Origin: Xanthostigma xanthostigma
Taxonomy: Eukaryota; Arthropoda; Insecta; Raphidioptera; Raphidiidae
DNA length: 64,000 nucleotides
Assembly: GCA_963575645.1 (NCBI GenBank)
Contig: OY754473.1
Coordinates: forward strand, 6,944,001-7,008,000
Reading direction: 5' to 3'
In this document: positions 1-10,400 of the stretch, one piece after another
Numbering within the stretch: the first letter of the stretch is position 1
How the letters are laid out: each line of letters starts with the position of its first letter
Program-made: the position numbers and the translations under genes
The notes under the pieces: model-generated
What the model saw: the letters and a program-made list of their open reading frames with translations, nothing else
Told to the model about the DNA's origin: nothing
Databases searched by the model: none

Positions 1-407
1 CGATAGTATTATTTTATACAAGGTGACTTCTTCCAACATAATCTAGTTTTCAACAATTTTTCTATTTCTAAAAAAAAGTACAAAAGTTGAAAATGGAACA
101 TGTTTGTGAATTTTATTGATATCCCTATATCTAAAATCTCGCTAAACATATCTGTAGCTAAAAATCTATTGGTTTTTAGGACACTTTTCTTAGTGACCTT
201 TGAACTATAAAATAAAACTGTTTTCAATCAATTTAACCCAGAACCAAATCCCATAATGTTTGTGCGGGTTCCTTTAAAAAATTTTAAGTTACTTAGGCGA
301 CAGGACCATTCCAACTCAAAAATACTAACAGTGGATGTTATAATAATAAAATTGGTTTAAAATTACTGGCAAGCAGGCAAACAAAGCACACCGCACTTGC
401 TCCTTAC
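1..407 (-). other. start of intron 1 of GR gene 1
   Basis: This stretch follows the splice donor of gene 1 exon 1 on the minus strand. The short reading frame at 9-227 has no resemblance to the exon 2 or exon 3 sequences of the other receptors. I see only AT-rich intronic sequence. Exons 2 and 3 of gene 1 must lie beyond the left edge. Confidence 0.6.
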
Positions 408-1053
408 CTGAAATATTATTTTCTCTGCGATAATTTCTTGTTTTTAACCTTCCAAACGCTTCGTCCAAAGTTTTATTAATAATTCCGAACCTGATATCAA
501 TTTCTTTCAGGATAGTTATAAACTGAAATACGATAACAGCTGAAAAATATTGTACCCAAGTTGTCAGAAATTCGTATAGCGCCCAGAAGAAGTCTCCAAA
601 ACCCACATAAACACATGAAAAACTGAAAATACCGCTCGCATGGAACAGAGCTATAAACACCCAAAGTCTGATTGTCATTTTTTTCTGTTGCTTTTCATAG
701 AAATTGTTTTTATTTACGTCAAGAAGCTCGTCTACATAACTTATTTGGTTTTGTAGGTCGACCATTTTCGTGCTGTTGCATTTAGACAAAACTACTACCA
801 ACATTGGGACACCAAAAGTAGTTATCAATGCAGCTATATTTATGATAAGTACGATATCGACTGACCCAGAATGTTTCGAAATTAATACATTAGTTATCCA
901 TAACCCATAAAGAACCAAAAATATTAACATAATTATTTTATAAATTATCTGGATTTTGGTGAGTTTTTTTATTTCGTTGTATTTTGATAAACTAAAATAG
1001 GATAATCCTAGAATGTTGAGTTGTATTATTAAAGATTTATTAACGGTCGCCAT
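408..1053 (-). CDS. gustatory receptor gene 1, exon 1 only (partial at left edge)
   Basis: This exon encodes the first four membrane segments of an insect gustatory receptor. The chosen start at 1053 (MATVNKSLII) lines up with the paralogues; an in-frame upstream ATG at 1134 would add 27 residues. The exon gives 215 codons plus one base and ends NNIS-G at a GTAAGG donor (407-402), the phase-1 site used by all neighbours. TM1 lies near the IIYKIIMLIF segment, TM2 near residues 75-97, TM3 near 130-152 and TM4 near 160-182. The family pattern IDIRF..INKTLDEAFG follows TM4. The FYEKQQ motif after TM2 resembles FYEKQK in gene 6, so this gene may be closer to gene 6 than to genes 2-5. The reading frame is open. 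Exons 2 and 3 are outside the window, so intactness cannot be judged. Confidence 0.8.
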
Positions 1054-1631
1054 TTTGTAATTTAAAAAAGAAAAATTTCGTAATGTAATTTTTTTTGTAA
1101 TTGTTTTAAAATAATTTTCACATAAACACTGCACTAAAGAAGAAAATGATTCCAGTCGGTTTGAAAATGATTTTTAAATTATCGTCGATTTTTTATTTCT
1201 GATTCGTTAAAAAACAGTTTTAGTATTAATCGAACTTCACAATAAAATCTCCAATAAATCAACAACACACTTTAAATCCACTTTATTTTAATATATTTCA
1301 AGTTTCAAAATGCCAAGGTATCGTTTGTGTATATTTTATTAAAATATGTAATAATTACTAATTTTTCAATAGTTTTATAATACTAACAAAAACTAACATT
1401 GAAAATATCGATTTACTAAAGGAACCCAAATACAAATTAATCATATAAAGTGCTTTTTGTCTTAAGAGAAATGACAGAATAAATAATGGCGCTTTTCATA
1501 ACATGTGTCCTAATTGATTTTCTCGTTAAAATGTTCACTCATTGAAATCACCATTTTAATATCTATAGGTGTCAATTACCAGAAATATATATGGCTACAT
1601 TATTTATGACTGATTGAAAAGTGCTTTTTTT
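1054..1631 (-). other. upstream region of GR gene 1
   Basis: This AT-rich sequence contains no gene. It holds a copy of the block shared by the upstream regions of genes 3, 4 and 5 (1434-1477), listed separately. Nothing else was recognised. Confidence 0.5.
1434..1477 (-). promoter_or_regulatory. shared upstream block, gene 1 copy
   Basis: On the plus strand the block reads AATTAATCAT...AAGTGC, then a T-rich tract, CTTAAG and AAATGACAG. Similar blocks occur upstream of genes 3, 4 and 5 at comparable distances (roughly 280-430 bp before the ATG). The similarity is seen directly. A promoter or enhancer role is inferred. Confidence 0.4.
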
Positions 1632-1934
1632 CATACCTCGCTTGAAAGTGCCTACTTTCGGCACCAATGGTAAGGCAGAAAGTCTAACATTTACTCCTTG
1701 GTGGGATTACACGCCTAAATGCGGAAAGTGCGTACGTTCGGGCGGTCGTAATGCAACAACAACCAATCAACTGTTGTTTATATGTCGTTTCCATAGCAAC
1801 TTAATTACATTATAGCTAATAGTCGCGAACAGCTGTCATTCAAAGCTTGCTTGGAATTTATCTGTGTTTTTATGCAATTAATATGTAATTAATTAATGTA
1901 TTTAATAAGCGTGCTTACGACCGAGGTATGAAGA
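1632..1934. mobile_element. possible MITE with ATACCTCG terminal repeats
   Basis: The left end contains TTTCATACCTCG and the right end CGAGGTATGAAGAAAA, forming imperfect terminal inverted repeats. The same CGAGGTATGAAG motif recurs alone near 6443. No transposase reading frame is present. The short + frame at 1621-1815 is not convincing as a gene. Confidence 0.35.
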
Positions 1935-1935
1935 A

Positions 1936-2054
1936 AATAGTATACACCACACTGGCCGAAGGTGTGATGACTTTGCCCTGCGCTTCGCCTCAGGCATCAT
2001 GGCGCGCAGGGCAAGAATATCACAGTTTCAGCCCTTGTGGTGTAATATACTATT
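1936..2054. mobile_element. GC-rich hairpin MITE, AATAGTAT/ATACTATT type
   Basis: The ends AATAGTATACACCAC and GTGGTGTAATATACTATT are inverted repeats. The interior is much richer in GC than the surroundings and has internal inverted repeats around GCCCTGCGC/GCGCAGGGC. Related elements with the same ends but different interiors lie at 13767-13912, 19706-19829 and 24027-24155. Confidence 0.45.
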
Positions 2055-2557
2055 TATTGTAAGGTTATTTTTGATCGCCATATAATTCTTTTCTAATGAA
2101 AAAAATATGTATACAGTACGTTATAAAAATATGTTTTAAGTCTATAATTATTATATTATAAAATTGTCAGTGGTGTTGCATTAATTTTTTACAGTGCGCA
2201 CATTGAATGTGACAAAAATATTTTTGAACACTCCCCTTTCAAATAGTTGCTTTTCATGCATTTAGAGCGGTCATGAAACAACAAACGAATGAAATTATTT
2301 CTTCCATTGCAACAACACAATCAAGTATGCTGTTAGTGTTGTCAAAATGGAACAAATCAAGCTCCTGTCGATTTTGAAAAATCCGCAGGCTGTCAAAAAC
2401 AGATTCCTGTTGACAACTTGAACAGAAAATAAAGTTTTCTAGTTGAAGTGCTGGTATTTTCAGGAAGTTCACTGATAAGTGTGTCTATTATTTGTGCTGT
2501 TAGATTCCCTTCAGAGCAGACAAAATGGCAGCTAGCAGAAAAGGTGTAGATTATTAT

Positions 2558-3857
2558 CTGAAAAAAGAGTGCAGTAGAACCTTGATAAGTTTAAAACCTC
2601 TGTAACTTAAAAATTGTATTAATTCCTTTCCTCTCAAAGCCTAAAACCTACGTTACTAGCACAAAATCTTGGTAATATTTTGAGCGTTGGCCCTCGATAA
2701 CTTAAAATAATAATTTGGTGATCTCCATAACTTAAAGTATTATCAGTGAGTCATCGTGAATAAGTACTTTGCGCGGAGACCAATTATTTTGCAACGTAAG
2801 TTGACGAAAAAACGGGCCAGAATATAAAACATGAAAGCTTGCAAAGTAATAACTTGGCACCCTTTTTTTTTTTACCGGACGTGGCCCCTTTTTACACGCT
2901 TTATATTAACTTCACTTGTAAGTTTGTATGTATGTTTGTATGTTTGTAACCTCCCTTTGGACTACAGCAAGTGGTTTATTACTGTAGTGTATTACTGTAG
3001 TGTAATATGCCAGCACTGTAACTATAGTGGGTAGTCGTGCGGTCTAAAGCACGGGTCTTCGCTGACGTCAACTCTCGGAATCACGGGTCGTGGGCTCTAA
3101 TCCCGTCCACGCCAAAAAAAAATTTTTTTTTCGGCAAATTTTTGACAATAAATCGAACTAAAAAGTGGAAAATAAATATAGTTTAAAAAAAACTTAAAAA
3201 CACGCTTTAGGTATATCAAACTAAAAAGAGAAAAATAAATATAGTTTACACAAAACTAAAAAACACGCTTTATGTCGAACTAAAAATTAAAAAATATTTT
3301 TTTTAAAATAAGCTTTAAACAATAATGAATAAAAAATACTAGTATTATTGTGAAAAAAGCGTGGGGCGCTTTGTTCCACATTTTCGTACATCGAGCGCCC
3401 CACGCTTTTTTCACAATAATACTAGTATTTTTTATTCATTACTTATTTTAAAAAAATATTTTTTACTTTTTAGTTCGATATAAAGCGTGTTTTTTAGTTT
3501 TTTTTAAACTATATTTATTTCACATTTATGTTTTGATGGATTTTAGTCCTATTCTCAAAATATTGGAATTTCCTTTCTATATTGAAGGAGATTTATTTGG
3601 TTGAGGAACAATTGAAAAATAAGCTTTACCAAAGTATCGCTTGTGGCCAACGTTTCGAAAAATATATTTTCATCATCAGGACCTCAATGCAAGTTGAGAT
3701 GGTAAATTGCGCAAATTATTGTAATATACTTACACGATCATTTATTATGAATTTCAACAGTTTTTAAATTTAAAAATATCATAAAACAGTTTTTTAATAA
3801 AATTGTTCTGTCCAATATGAAAATAAATATAAATTTTCTATAATCACTGTTGCTTAC
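2558..3857 (-). other. intron 2 of GR gene 2
   Basis: This intron lies between exon 3 and exon 2 of gene 2. It contains the tRNA-like and palindromic repeat listed at 2866-3500. The rest is AT-rich with no recognised feature. Confidence 0.6.
2866..3500 (+). repeat. tRNA-headed repeat with long palindrome, copy 1
   Basis: A TTTGTATGTATG stretch leads into a tRNA-like segment at about 3030-3112: a GTGCGGTCTAAAGCACGGG arm, then CTCTAATCCCGTCCACGCC, which resembles a B box and acceptor end. An AT-rich tail and a near-perfect palindrome at about 3290-3470 follow, whose core stem is GCGTGGGGCGC/GCGCCCCACGC. A second copy lies at 62385-62925. The loop of the palindrome is in opposite orientation in the two copies. 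Confidence 0.65.
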
Positions 3858-4147
3858 CAGTATATAAAATAACCAGCCGACAGAAATATAAAGAAAATAA
3901 TTCGCGGAATTTTGCAAAATCGGTTTCAAATGCAAATTGACCATTACTGTTCCATACATAAATGTCAGGAGAACCGCCGATAGTTGAAGAATTACCAGTA
4001 AAATATTGATCCCAATCGCTGAGTTCAACAAGTTCAAAGTGTCCGATAATTGACTGTGAGATTGCATCAATCTCTGTACTGAAAAAGTCATCATAATTTT
4101 ATTTTTAAATAACCGTACTTCAAGCGCCGAGGATTCCGTACACCATT

Positions 4148-4394
4148 CGCAAATTTTGAGCATAGGAGTTTGACAGGTAATCGGCCATGGCCTTGAATAT
4201 GGAACCATCTCGATATTTATCTGGAATTGTCAAGGGAAACCATGGAAAACCTCAACAAGATGGCATGGAATTATCGTTTCTCGGCGAGAGGCAGTGGGAA
4301 AAACTCCCAGCCACATCTGCCTCCGATGGGAGGCGAACCCGGTACCTCCCGAATGCGACTCTAGTGCTCTCACCGCTACGACACCCCGCTCGGT
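4148..4394 (-). mobile_element. tRNA-derived SINE (GCGGGGTG head), copy in gene 2 intron 1
   Basis: Read on the minus strand, the head CGAGCGGGGTG..GTAGCGGTGAGAGC and the GGTACCGGGTTCG segment look like RNA polymerase III A and B boxes of tRNA origin. The body is shared with copies at 25398-25829, 43480-44575, 54963-55381 and 63128-63250, and with a tail-bearing fragment at 49845-50074. The ATT-repeat tail seen in other copies is missing here, so this copy is 3'-truncated. Confidence 0.65.
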
Positions 4395-4673
4395 CTAATT
4401 ATAAGTACCTACATATATCTACTTTACTTCGTGATTTTTAAAGATGAAACTACGACGTGAATTTTTTTTATATTAAAGAAGGGCCCCATTTGATGAATTT
4501 GCCACGAGCCTCAGGTGGTATAGTTGCGCCGAAGGAGACAACTGTATTTTTTTGGCCGGATTGTATTTTCGGGATATTGACTATCATTTTAGAAAGGATT
4601 TCCTGTATCTACATTTTAAAATAATACAACTAAAGGTAAAAATAAGAGTTTGATCGAAAAATATATTTAAAAA

Positions 4674-4881
4674 AATTGGTTGTCTGTAAAGTCGGTTTAC
4701 GGACGATAGTTTTACGTGATAACGTATTCCGTAATACATAACCTAAATTTTAGTAGCTGTCAAACTTGGGCCGAAGCATACTGCGCTCTCGCTTGCATGC
4801 ACAGGGTTAGGCGGAACGTTACACTTTTTCGTGCGTGTAGCTGGTGTTTCATCAATTTATAAGACGTTATCACGTCAAAAA
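4674..4881. mobile_element. MITE, TTGGTTGTCTGTAAAG family, copy 1
   Basis: The element begins ATTGGTTGTCTGTAAAGTCG and ends ACGTTATCACGTCAAA. The same sequence occurs reversed at 6009-6216, 27810-28002 and 52322-52573, and forward and longer at 23256-23832. An internal ACGTGATAACG motif appears near both ends. There is no coding capacity. Confidence 0.6.
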
Positions 4882-5587
4882 AAACATTAATTTTTGAAAA
4901 ATGTTACTTACTTGATGTAAAATTAAATCCACCAGATTTTTCAGTCACATAAATGACGTTAGATTTTTTATAATGCTTATCTAACATTTCATTAATTCTC
5001 TTAAATCTAAACTTTATTTCATCAAACATTACTACCAACTGTATTATTACCAGGATGGAATAGTACTGGGGAAATAATTCCAAAAATAAGAGCATGCTTT
5101 CCCTATTAAACACCTTATCCCAAAGTATAACATCAGTTACGATCAAGACAGTCAAACAAATATTAGCAATTACTATCTGAATTATATTTTTAATGTGCCG
5201 CTTTTTATAATACTGAATAATACTTATGTTCAATTTAGCATCAACGTCGTAAATTTTTTGCTTAATGTTCATCATGCCATTTCTACTGTAAATAGTTACA
5301 ATGATATTCAAAATGGCTGCCAGATAGTTCATGAAAAATGTACATTTCTCTATAACTTCCGGAGAGGAAGTTTCATTGACTTCTTCGAAATTTGCGTCTG
5401 TCAAGTGGTTTAATTTTTGATTTGTGTAAAACCCAACGATAACCAAACACAGAACTAAAATGATTTTATATATTATTTGAAACTTTGTCATTTTGACAAT
5501 TTCTCTTTCAGCTGAAAGGCTGAAATGTGCCAGTCCCGTTATGTTCAAGATTACGCGAAGAAAGTTACACTTGGTTATAAAAATCAT

Positions 5588-6008
5588 GATGTGTCTCCAC
5601 TCTCCAAAAATCAAATTATAGATTTTTTCGTCGCAATGTAATAATTATATATATACCAAAAATTTGTACTGTTTGGCTTATAATTTTAATTGTGTATTCC
5701 GAAGGAAACAAATGATTCCAAAGAAATTTTATTCCTAAGCTGCAAAATTAATTGTTTCATTTTTTATGGTTGTAACGTCATTAATAATCTAATAAATAAT
5801 TCTTTCATTTTACTAATGCTAACACAACTTGCACTGAACTAATCAATTGCTGAATAATACTATTATTTAATTATTTTAATAGCCTGCGTTCTATTTTTTA
5901 GAAATTTTTATAACAGCAAGGATATTATTATTCATGACAAATCAATAAAGGCAAGGCTTTGTAATAAAATTAAGTAATTAAATCTATTACACATCTTTTC
6001 AACATTTT
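5588..6008 (-). other. upstream region of GR gene 2
   Basis: This AT-rich sequence precedes the gene 2 start. I do not find the shared upstream block that is present before genes 1, 3, 4 and 5. A CCGAAGGAAAC stretch near 5700 only loosely resembles the CCGAAG..CAAAGGAAAAC stretch before genes 4 and 5. Confidence 0.4.
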
Positions 6009-6216
6009 TTGACGTGATAACGTCTTATAAATTGATGAAACACCAGCTGCACGCACGAAAAAGTGTAACGTTCCTAACGTTCCGCCTGACCCTGTGCGTG
6101 CAAGCGAGAGCGCAGTAATGTATTATTAAATATGATATTCGAGCGGAATACGCTATCACGTAAACTATCGTCCGTAAACCGACTTTACAGACAACCAATT
6201 TTTTTTGCATTGAATT
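6009..6216. mobile_element. MITE, TTGGTTGTCTGTAAAG family, copy 2 (reversed)
   Basis: This is an inverted copy of the element at 4674-4881, starting TGACGTGATAACGTC and ending CTTTACAGACAACCAAT. It sits between gene 2 and gene 3. Confidence 0.6.
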
Positions 6217-6661
6217 CAGTACCCGATTTTCTATTATTATTATTAAAAGTTGAGAGAAATTTTGGCCAATTAACAATTTGCGATCCGACAAAATCCTACC
6301 AAATCTCATTTAAAGTGAAAATAATAATTCACATACGAGTAATATGCAATTTGTAACAGATAACATTTTATATCATTTTTTTCTCTTTTTATTTCCAAGA
6401 AAAATGTAGTACATTAAAGGCAGTATTAAAACTGAGGTATTTCGAGGTATGAAGCAAAATATATGAACACATCAAATAAATTAAAAAACTATAGGTAGGT
6501 CTCACGTGAGTGGGAGAGAGGTCCCACTATATCTGATCAAAACTGACTAAGGAAAAGTGGAATCCAAATTAAAAAAAAAACACACATTATTAATGGCGTG
6601 CCCTACATAATAATTATTTAATAACTACCTACAAGTTTAATCTATAGGTACTTAATATTAC
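6217..6661. other. intergenic, nothing recognised
   Basis: This is AT-rich sequence between genes 2 and 3. A CGAGGTATGAAG motif near 6443 matches the end of the MITE at 1632-1934. No other feature was recognised. Confidence 0.4.
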
Positions 6662-7257
6662 ATAAAGCTGAAGAGTTTGTTTGTTTGTTGCTTGTTTGTT
6701 TGAACGCGCTAATCTCAGGAACTACTGGTTCAAATTGAAAAAAAAATTTTTGTTGGATAGCCCATTTATCGAGGAAGGCTATAGGCTATATAAAATCAGG
6801 CTACGACCATTAAGAGCGGAGCATTAATGAAAAATGTTGCAAAATCTATCTCAAAAATAAGCTTCTATTCAGGTGAAATGCACTAAATATACTCATATTA
6901 GCGTTGTCAGAATACAGCGCCGGCTAGCTCAATCGGTAGAGCACACGACTGTCAATATCAGGGTCGTGGGTTCGAGCCATACGTTGGGCGAATACATTTT
7001 TATTTTTTTTTTATTTTCTACTTTGCTTTCTTCTAAGGCTTACATTTAAATTTATTTAATTCATTAAAAAAATTATTAAAAAAAGTAGGTATACATACTG
7101 CTTTTTATCGACAAAAACTTTTGAACGGTAACTCTGATCATCATGAAATTTGGACACAACATTCATCTCGGTAAACTAAGATGAATGTGTGTACTCATGT
7201 TCCTCCCTTCCCCATTCGTTCTTTTACACCCGGGTGAAACCGGACGGGACCGCTAGT
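6662..7257 (+). mobile_element. dispersed repeat with embedded tRNA-Lys-like segment, copy 1
   Basis: The repeat starts GCTGAAGAGTTTGTTTGTTT, continues through GAACGCGCTAATCTCAGGAA and ATCGAGGAAGGCTATAGGCT, and ends GAAACCGGACGGGACCGCTAG. At 6922-6993 it carries a segment resembling insect tRNA-Lys (GGCTAGCTCAATCGGTAGAG, GGTCGTGGGTTCGAGCC, TTGGGCG), but the anticodon stem and acceptor stem are altered. Shorter copies without the tRNA-like part lie reversed at 40342-40692 and 54030-54368. It is probably a SINE or a non-autonomous LINE derivative, not a functional tRNA gene. Confidence 0.65.
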
Positions 7258-7466
7258 TAAGTATAAAAAAATATATATTGCTTATAATAATAAAAAAAGT
7301 AAAAATATGCCTGAGAAAAAATATATTAATTATAGATAATTTTTTATATTGACATCTATATATTGACTTTATTTTTAATGCAAGACCATTGATTTATGGG
7401 CGTCTGTATTCTGGTATTGCAGTAGCTTCTCCCAATTTTACACTCGAAAAGCTTAATCGAATGGAA

Positions 7467-10400
7467 CTATTTCTTCCATTGTAACAACACAATCAAATAT
7501 GTTGTTGTTGTTGTTAAAATGGAACAAATCAAGCTCCTATCGATTTTGAAAAATCCACAGGCTGTCAAAAACACATTTCTGTTAGCTACTTGAACCGAAA
7601 ACGACTCCAAAAGTTTTCTTGCAGAAGTGCTGGTGTTTTCAGGTAGTTTGCTGATCAATTTGCCGATTATTTGTGCAGTTAGATTTGCTTCTGAACAAAC
7701 AAAATGGCAGCTGGCTGATAAGAAGTACATCATTATCTGAAAAAAAAAATAGTCATTAGTAATATATGGAGACCAGGATCACGAATTTTGCTGCTTTTTG
7801 TAACGGGAAATAATGTAGGTTAGTTCATAAATCCTTTCAAATGTATTATAAATTATGCTAATAAATATATGTACATATTTTGCCTATTAATTAATCAAAA
7901 ATTATATTTTAAACATTTCGTCTTTGTAAATATGTGTTACAGAGTGAGGCTATATTGTGTTCGATAAACTTTGAGACGATCCAACTGCATATTATTGTTC
8001 GTTTATGAATTTAACATGAGCAAACTTGAGGTATTTACGCGTTATTCTTCTATATCTATATGTACTAATATCTAAAGCAGATGAGTTTGTTTGTTTGATT
8101 GAACGCGCTAATCTCAGGAACTAATGGTTCGAATTGAAAATTTTTTTTTTTTGTTGGATAGCCCATTTATCGAGGAAGGCTATAGGCTATATAATATCAC
8201 GTTGCGACTAATAGGAACGGAAAATCAATGAAAAATGTTGCAGAATGTCAGTCAACATTTTTCACCATATACTTATATTCAGGTGAAATGCCCTAACAGA
8301 ATATACCAACATTAGCGGCGCACTTATCGAGTCTCGGTTAGCTAAGTCGGTAGCGCGCTCGACTCTTAATCTCAGGGTCGTGGGTTCGAGCACCACCTTG
8401 GACGAATATGTTTTTAATGTTTTTTTTTTTTATTTTCTACATTGCTTTTTTCTAAGGCTATCATTTAAATTTATTTTAGTTTTATTTACAACTAATTAAA
8501 ATTAAATAAATCTAAATAATAGCTCATTTGAAAACTATTACAGTACCTATATATAAAAATAATTTTCCTACAGTGTTTTCAATTAAATATTTATTATATT
8601 TTATTAATTATACAGTAATTATTGATTTAAAAGAAATAATTATTACTTAAAAAAAATATTTTCACCGAAAATGGAGTTTAAAATAAGTAATAAAGCAGGG
8701 AACTGCCAAAAACTGCAAAACATTTGAACCCAACATTCATCTCGGTAAACTAAGATGAATTTGCGTACTCATGTCCCTTCCTTCCCCATTCGTTCTTTTG
8801 CACTCGGATGAAACCGGACGGGACCGCTATAATAAATATATTTAAAATAATTATGGCAAGAAGAAGTTTTACTTCAGTTGTGTGGTCTAAAACACACTCG
8901 CTTTTTTTGAAGTTTGCTTCGTGTGCTCAATTACTTACCAAAAAATAAAAGAACCATCCAACACAAAGATATACAAAATAATTCTGGTTCACTCCTACGT
9001 TCATTTTCATGTACACGTCCATCATGAAACTTAATGGTCCATAACTGTATACCAGAAGAATAAACGAAGCTTGGAGAATTACAAGCAAAATATTGAATCC
9101 AGTCACTTCATTAAAGAAATTTAAAGTATCGCATAATTGATTGTGAGATTGCATCAATGCCTGTACTGAAAAAATGATCGTCATTTAATATTAGTAGTAA
9201 GTAAAGAACAAGCGATCCAAAAATTAGCTGTTAACAATTTTATAGACAACATGTACAGTGGCCAAAGGATACAGAAAAACGCAATTACAGATATTAAAGA
9301 GGTTGAGCCGTTCTAAGATGATAATGAAAAAAATCTGAAATAGTTGGCAAAACCAAAAGTGCACATCCCGCAAGTTTTCCACTGTATGATAAAAAAATAA
9401 CAATTAAAAAATACTTTTAATAAATTTAAAAAGATTTAAAAATTTTAAGAAATAAATAATTAAAAATTGAAAAAATATTTTTTTTTAAGTTTGCAAAAAT
9501 AAAAAAAATTAAGAACTATACATAATATAATATATAATTAATATCAAGTGGAATAAAATAAAACAAAATAAAAAGAAAAAAAAAAGAAAAAACTCAATGA
9601 TATCGTAAGGAATCGAACCCAGGACCTTGCCCTCGGGGATCCAACCAGTGGCGGATTTACCAGCAGGCTGAGTAGGCTGAAGCCTAGGGCGGCAAATTTT
9701 AAGGGGCGGCAGATTTAGTTTATAAGTTTTATTTCGATTTACAAAATTAAACAAAAAATTATTATCCACACAAAATACGAATTTCGAAAATTGAAGAGAA
9801 ATCAAAATATTTAACAAAAATCGAAATATAGTCCTATATAGTATATACAGTGCTAAATACTAAATATTTCAACATCTCTACATGAACAATTGCTAAGCGC
9901 TTTGTAAAATATCCTTTAATGATCATGAAATTTTAGAATATCGCAATAGCGATTCGATAAAAAAATTAAAAACAAAAAACACGGTTTTTTCAATATTTCT
10001 TTAAATCTTTAAGGTTATGTGAAAAAGTTATATTCATAAAAGTTGTAGATCCTTTTAATACCTACAACATTGCCATACAACATTTTTCGATTGGGGGTCA
10101 ACTTTCGCCGGAAATAACGAAAAACCGCGTTTGACCCCTAAAATGCACCCCCCACAGCCCTCCGGCCTTTTACGCATTTGAATTTTTGGTTTCTGTATTT
10201 CTGACGGCAGTTTCTTCCCTTCCTCATCATTCGTTTTCTGTTATTAATTTTGTCCTTGTCAAAAGCTAACTTCACTGGTCTATTAACTGATAAACAAATT
10301 AAAAAAACATTGTTTCAGCAGGATTTTCGCAGGCAACCTTAGCGATCTTTCTTAATTATGGTCTTAACTATCATCTCTAATTTTTTCGTTCGTCCACCTT

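Larger units (their letters stand above)
4079..4911 (-). other. intron 1 of GR gene 2
   Basis: This intron contains a minus-oriented SINE at 4148-4394 and a MITE at 4674-4881. The donor GTAAGT (4911-4906) is only about 25 bases from the MITE end. Confidence 0.6.
2295..5587 (-). pseudogene. gustatory receptor gene 2, frameshifted in last exon
   Basis: The gene has exon 1 at 4912-5587 (start MIFITKCNFL, chosen by alignment; an in-frame ATG lies upstream at 5614), exon 2 at 3858-4078 and exon 3 at 2295-2557. All splice sites are GT/AG in the family phases. Exons 1 and 2 are open and encode TM1-TM6. Exon 3 starts normally (SASCHFVCSE, then PENTSTSTRK), but near 2431 it lacks 7 bases relative to genes 3-5. 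The frame shifts, and a TGA at 2393-2395 ends the product after about 353 residues instead of about 389. TM7 and the TYhhhhhQ signature are lost from the product, although the remaining sequence still encodes them in the other frame down to a TAA at 2295-2297. It is probably a recent pseudogene or a null allele. A sequencing error cannot be excluded. Confidence 0.8.

Noticed and set aside
2254-2472. 72-residue minus frame as a separate gene
   Set aside because: It is the shifted frame of gene 2 exon 3 downstream of the 7-bp deletion, not an independent protein.
6922-6993. tRNA-Lys gene
   Set aside because: It is part of a dispersed repeat, the acceptor stem and anticodon region are altered, and a second copy with other changes lies at 8330-8401.
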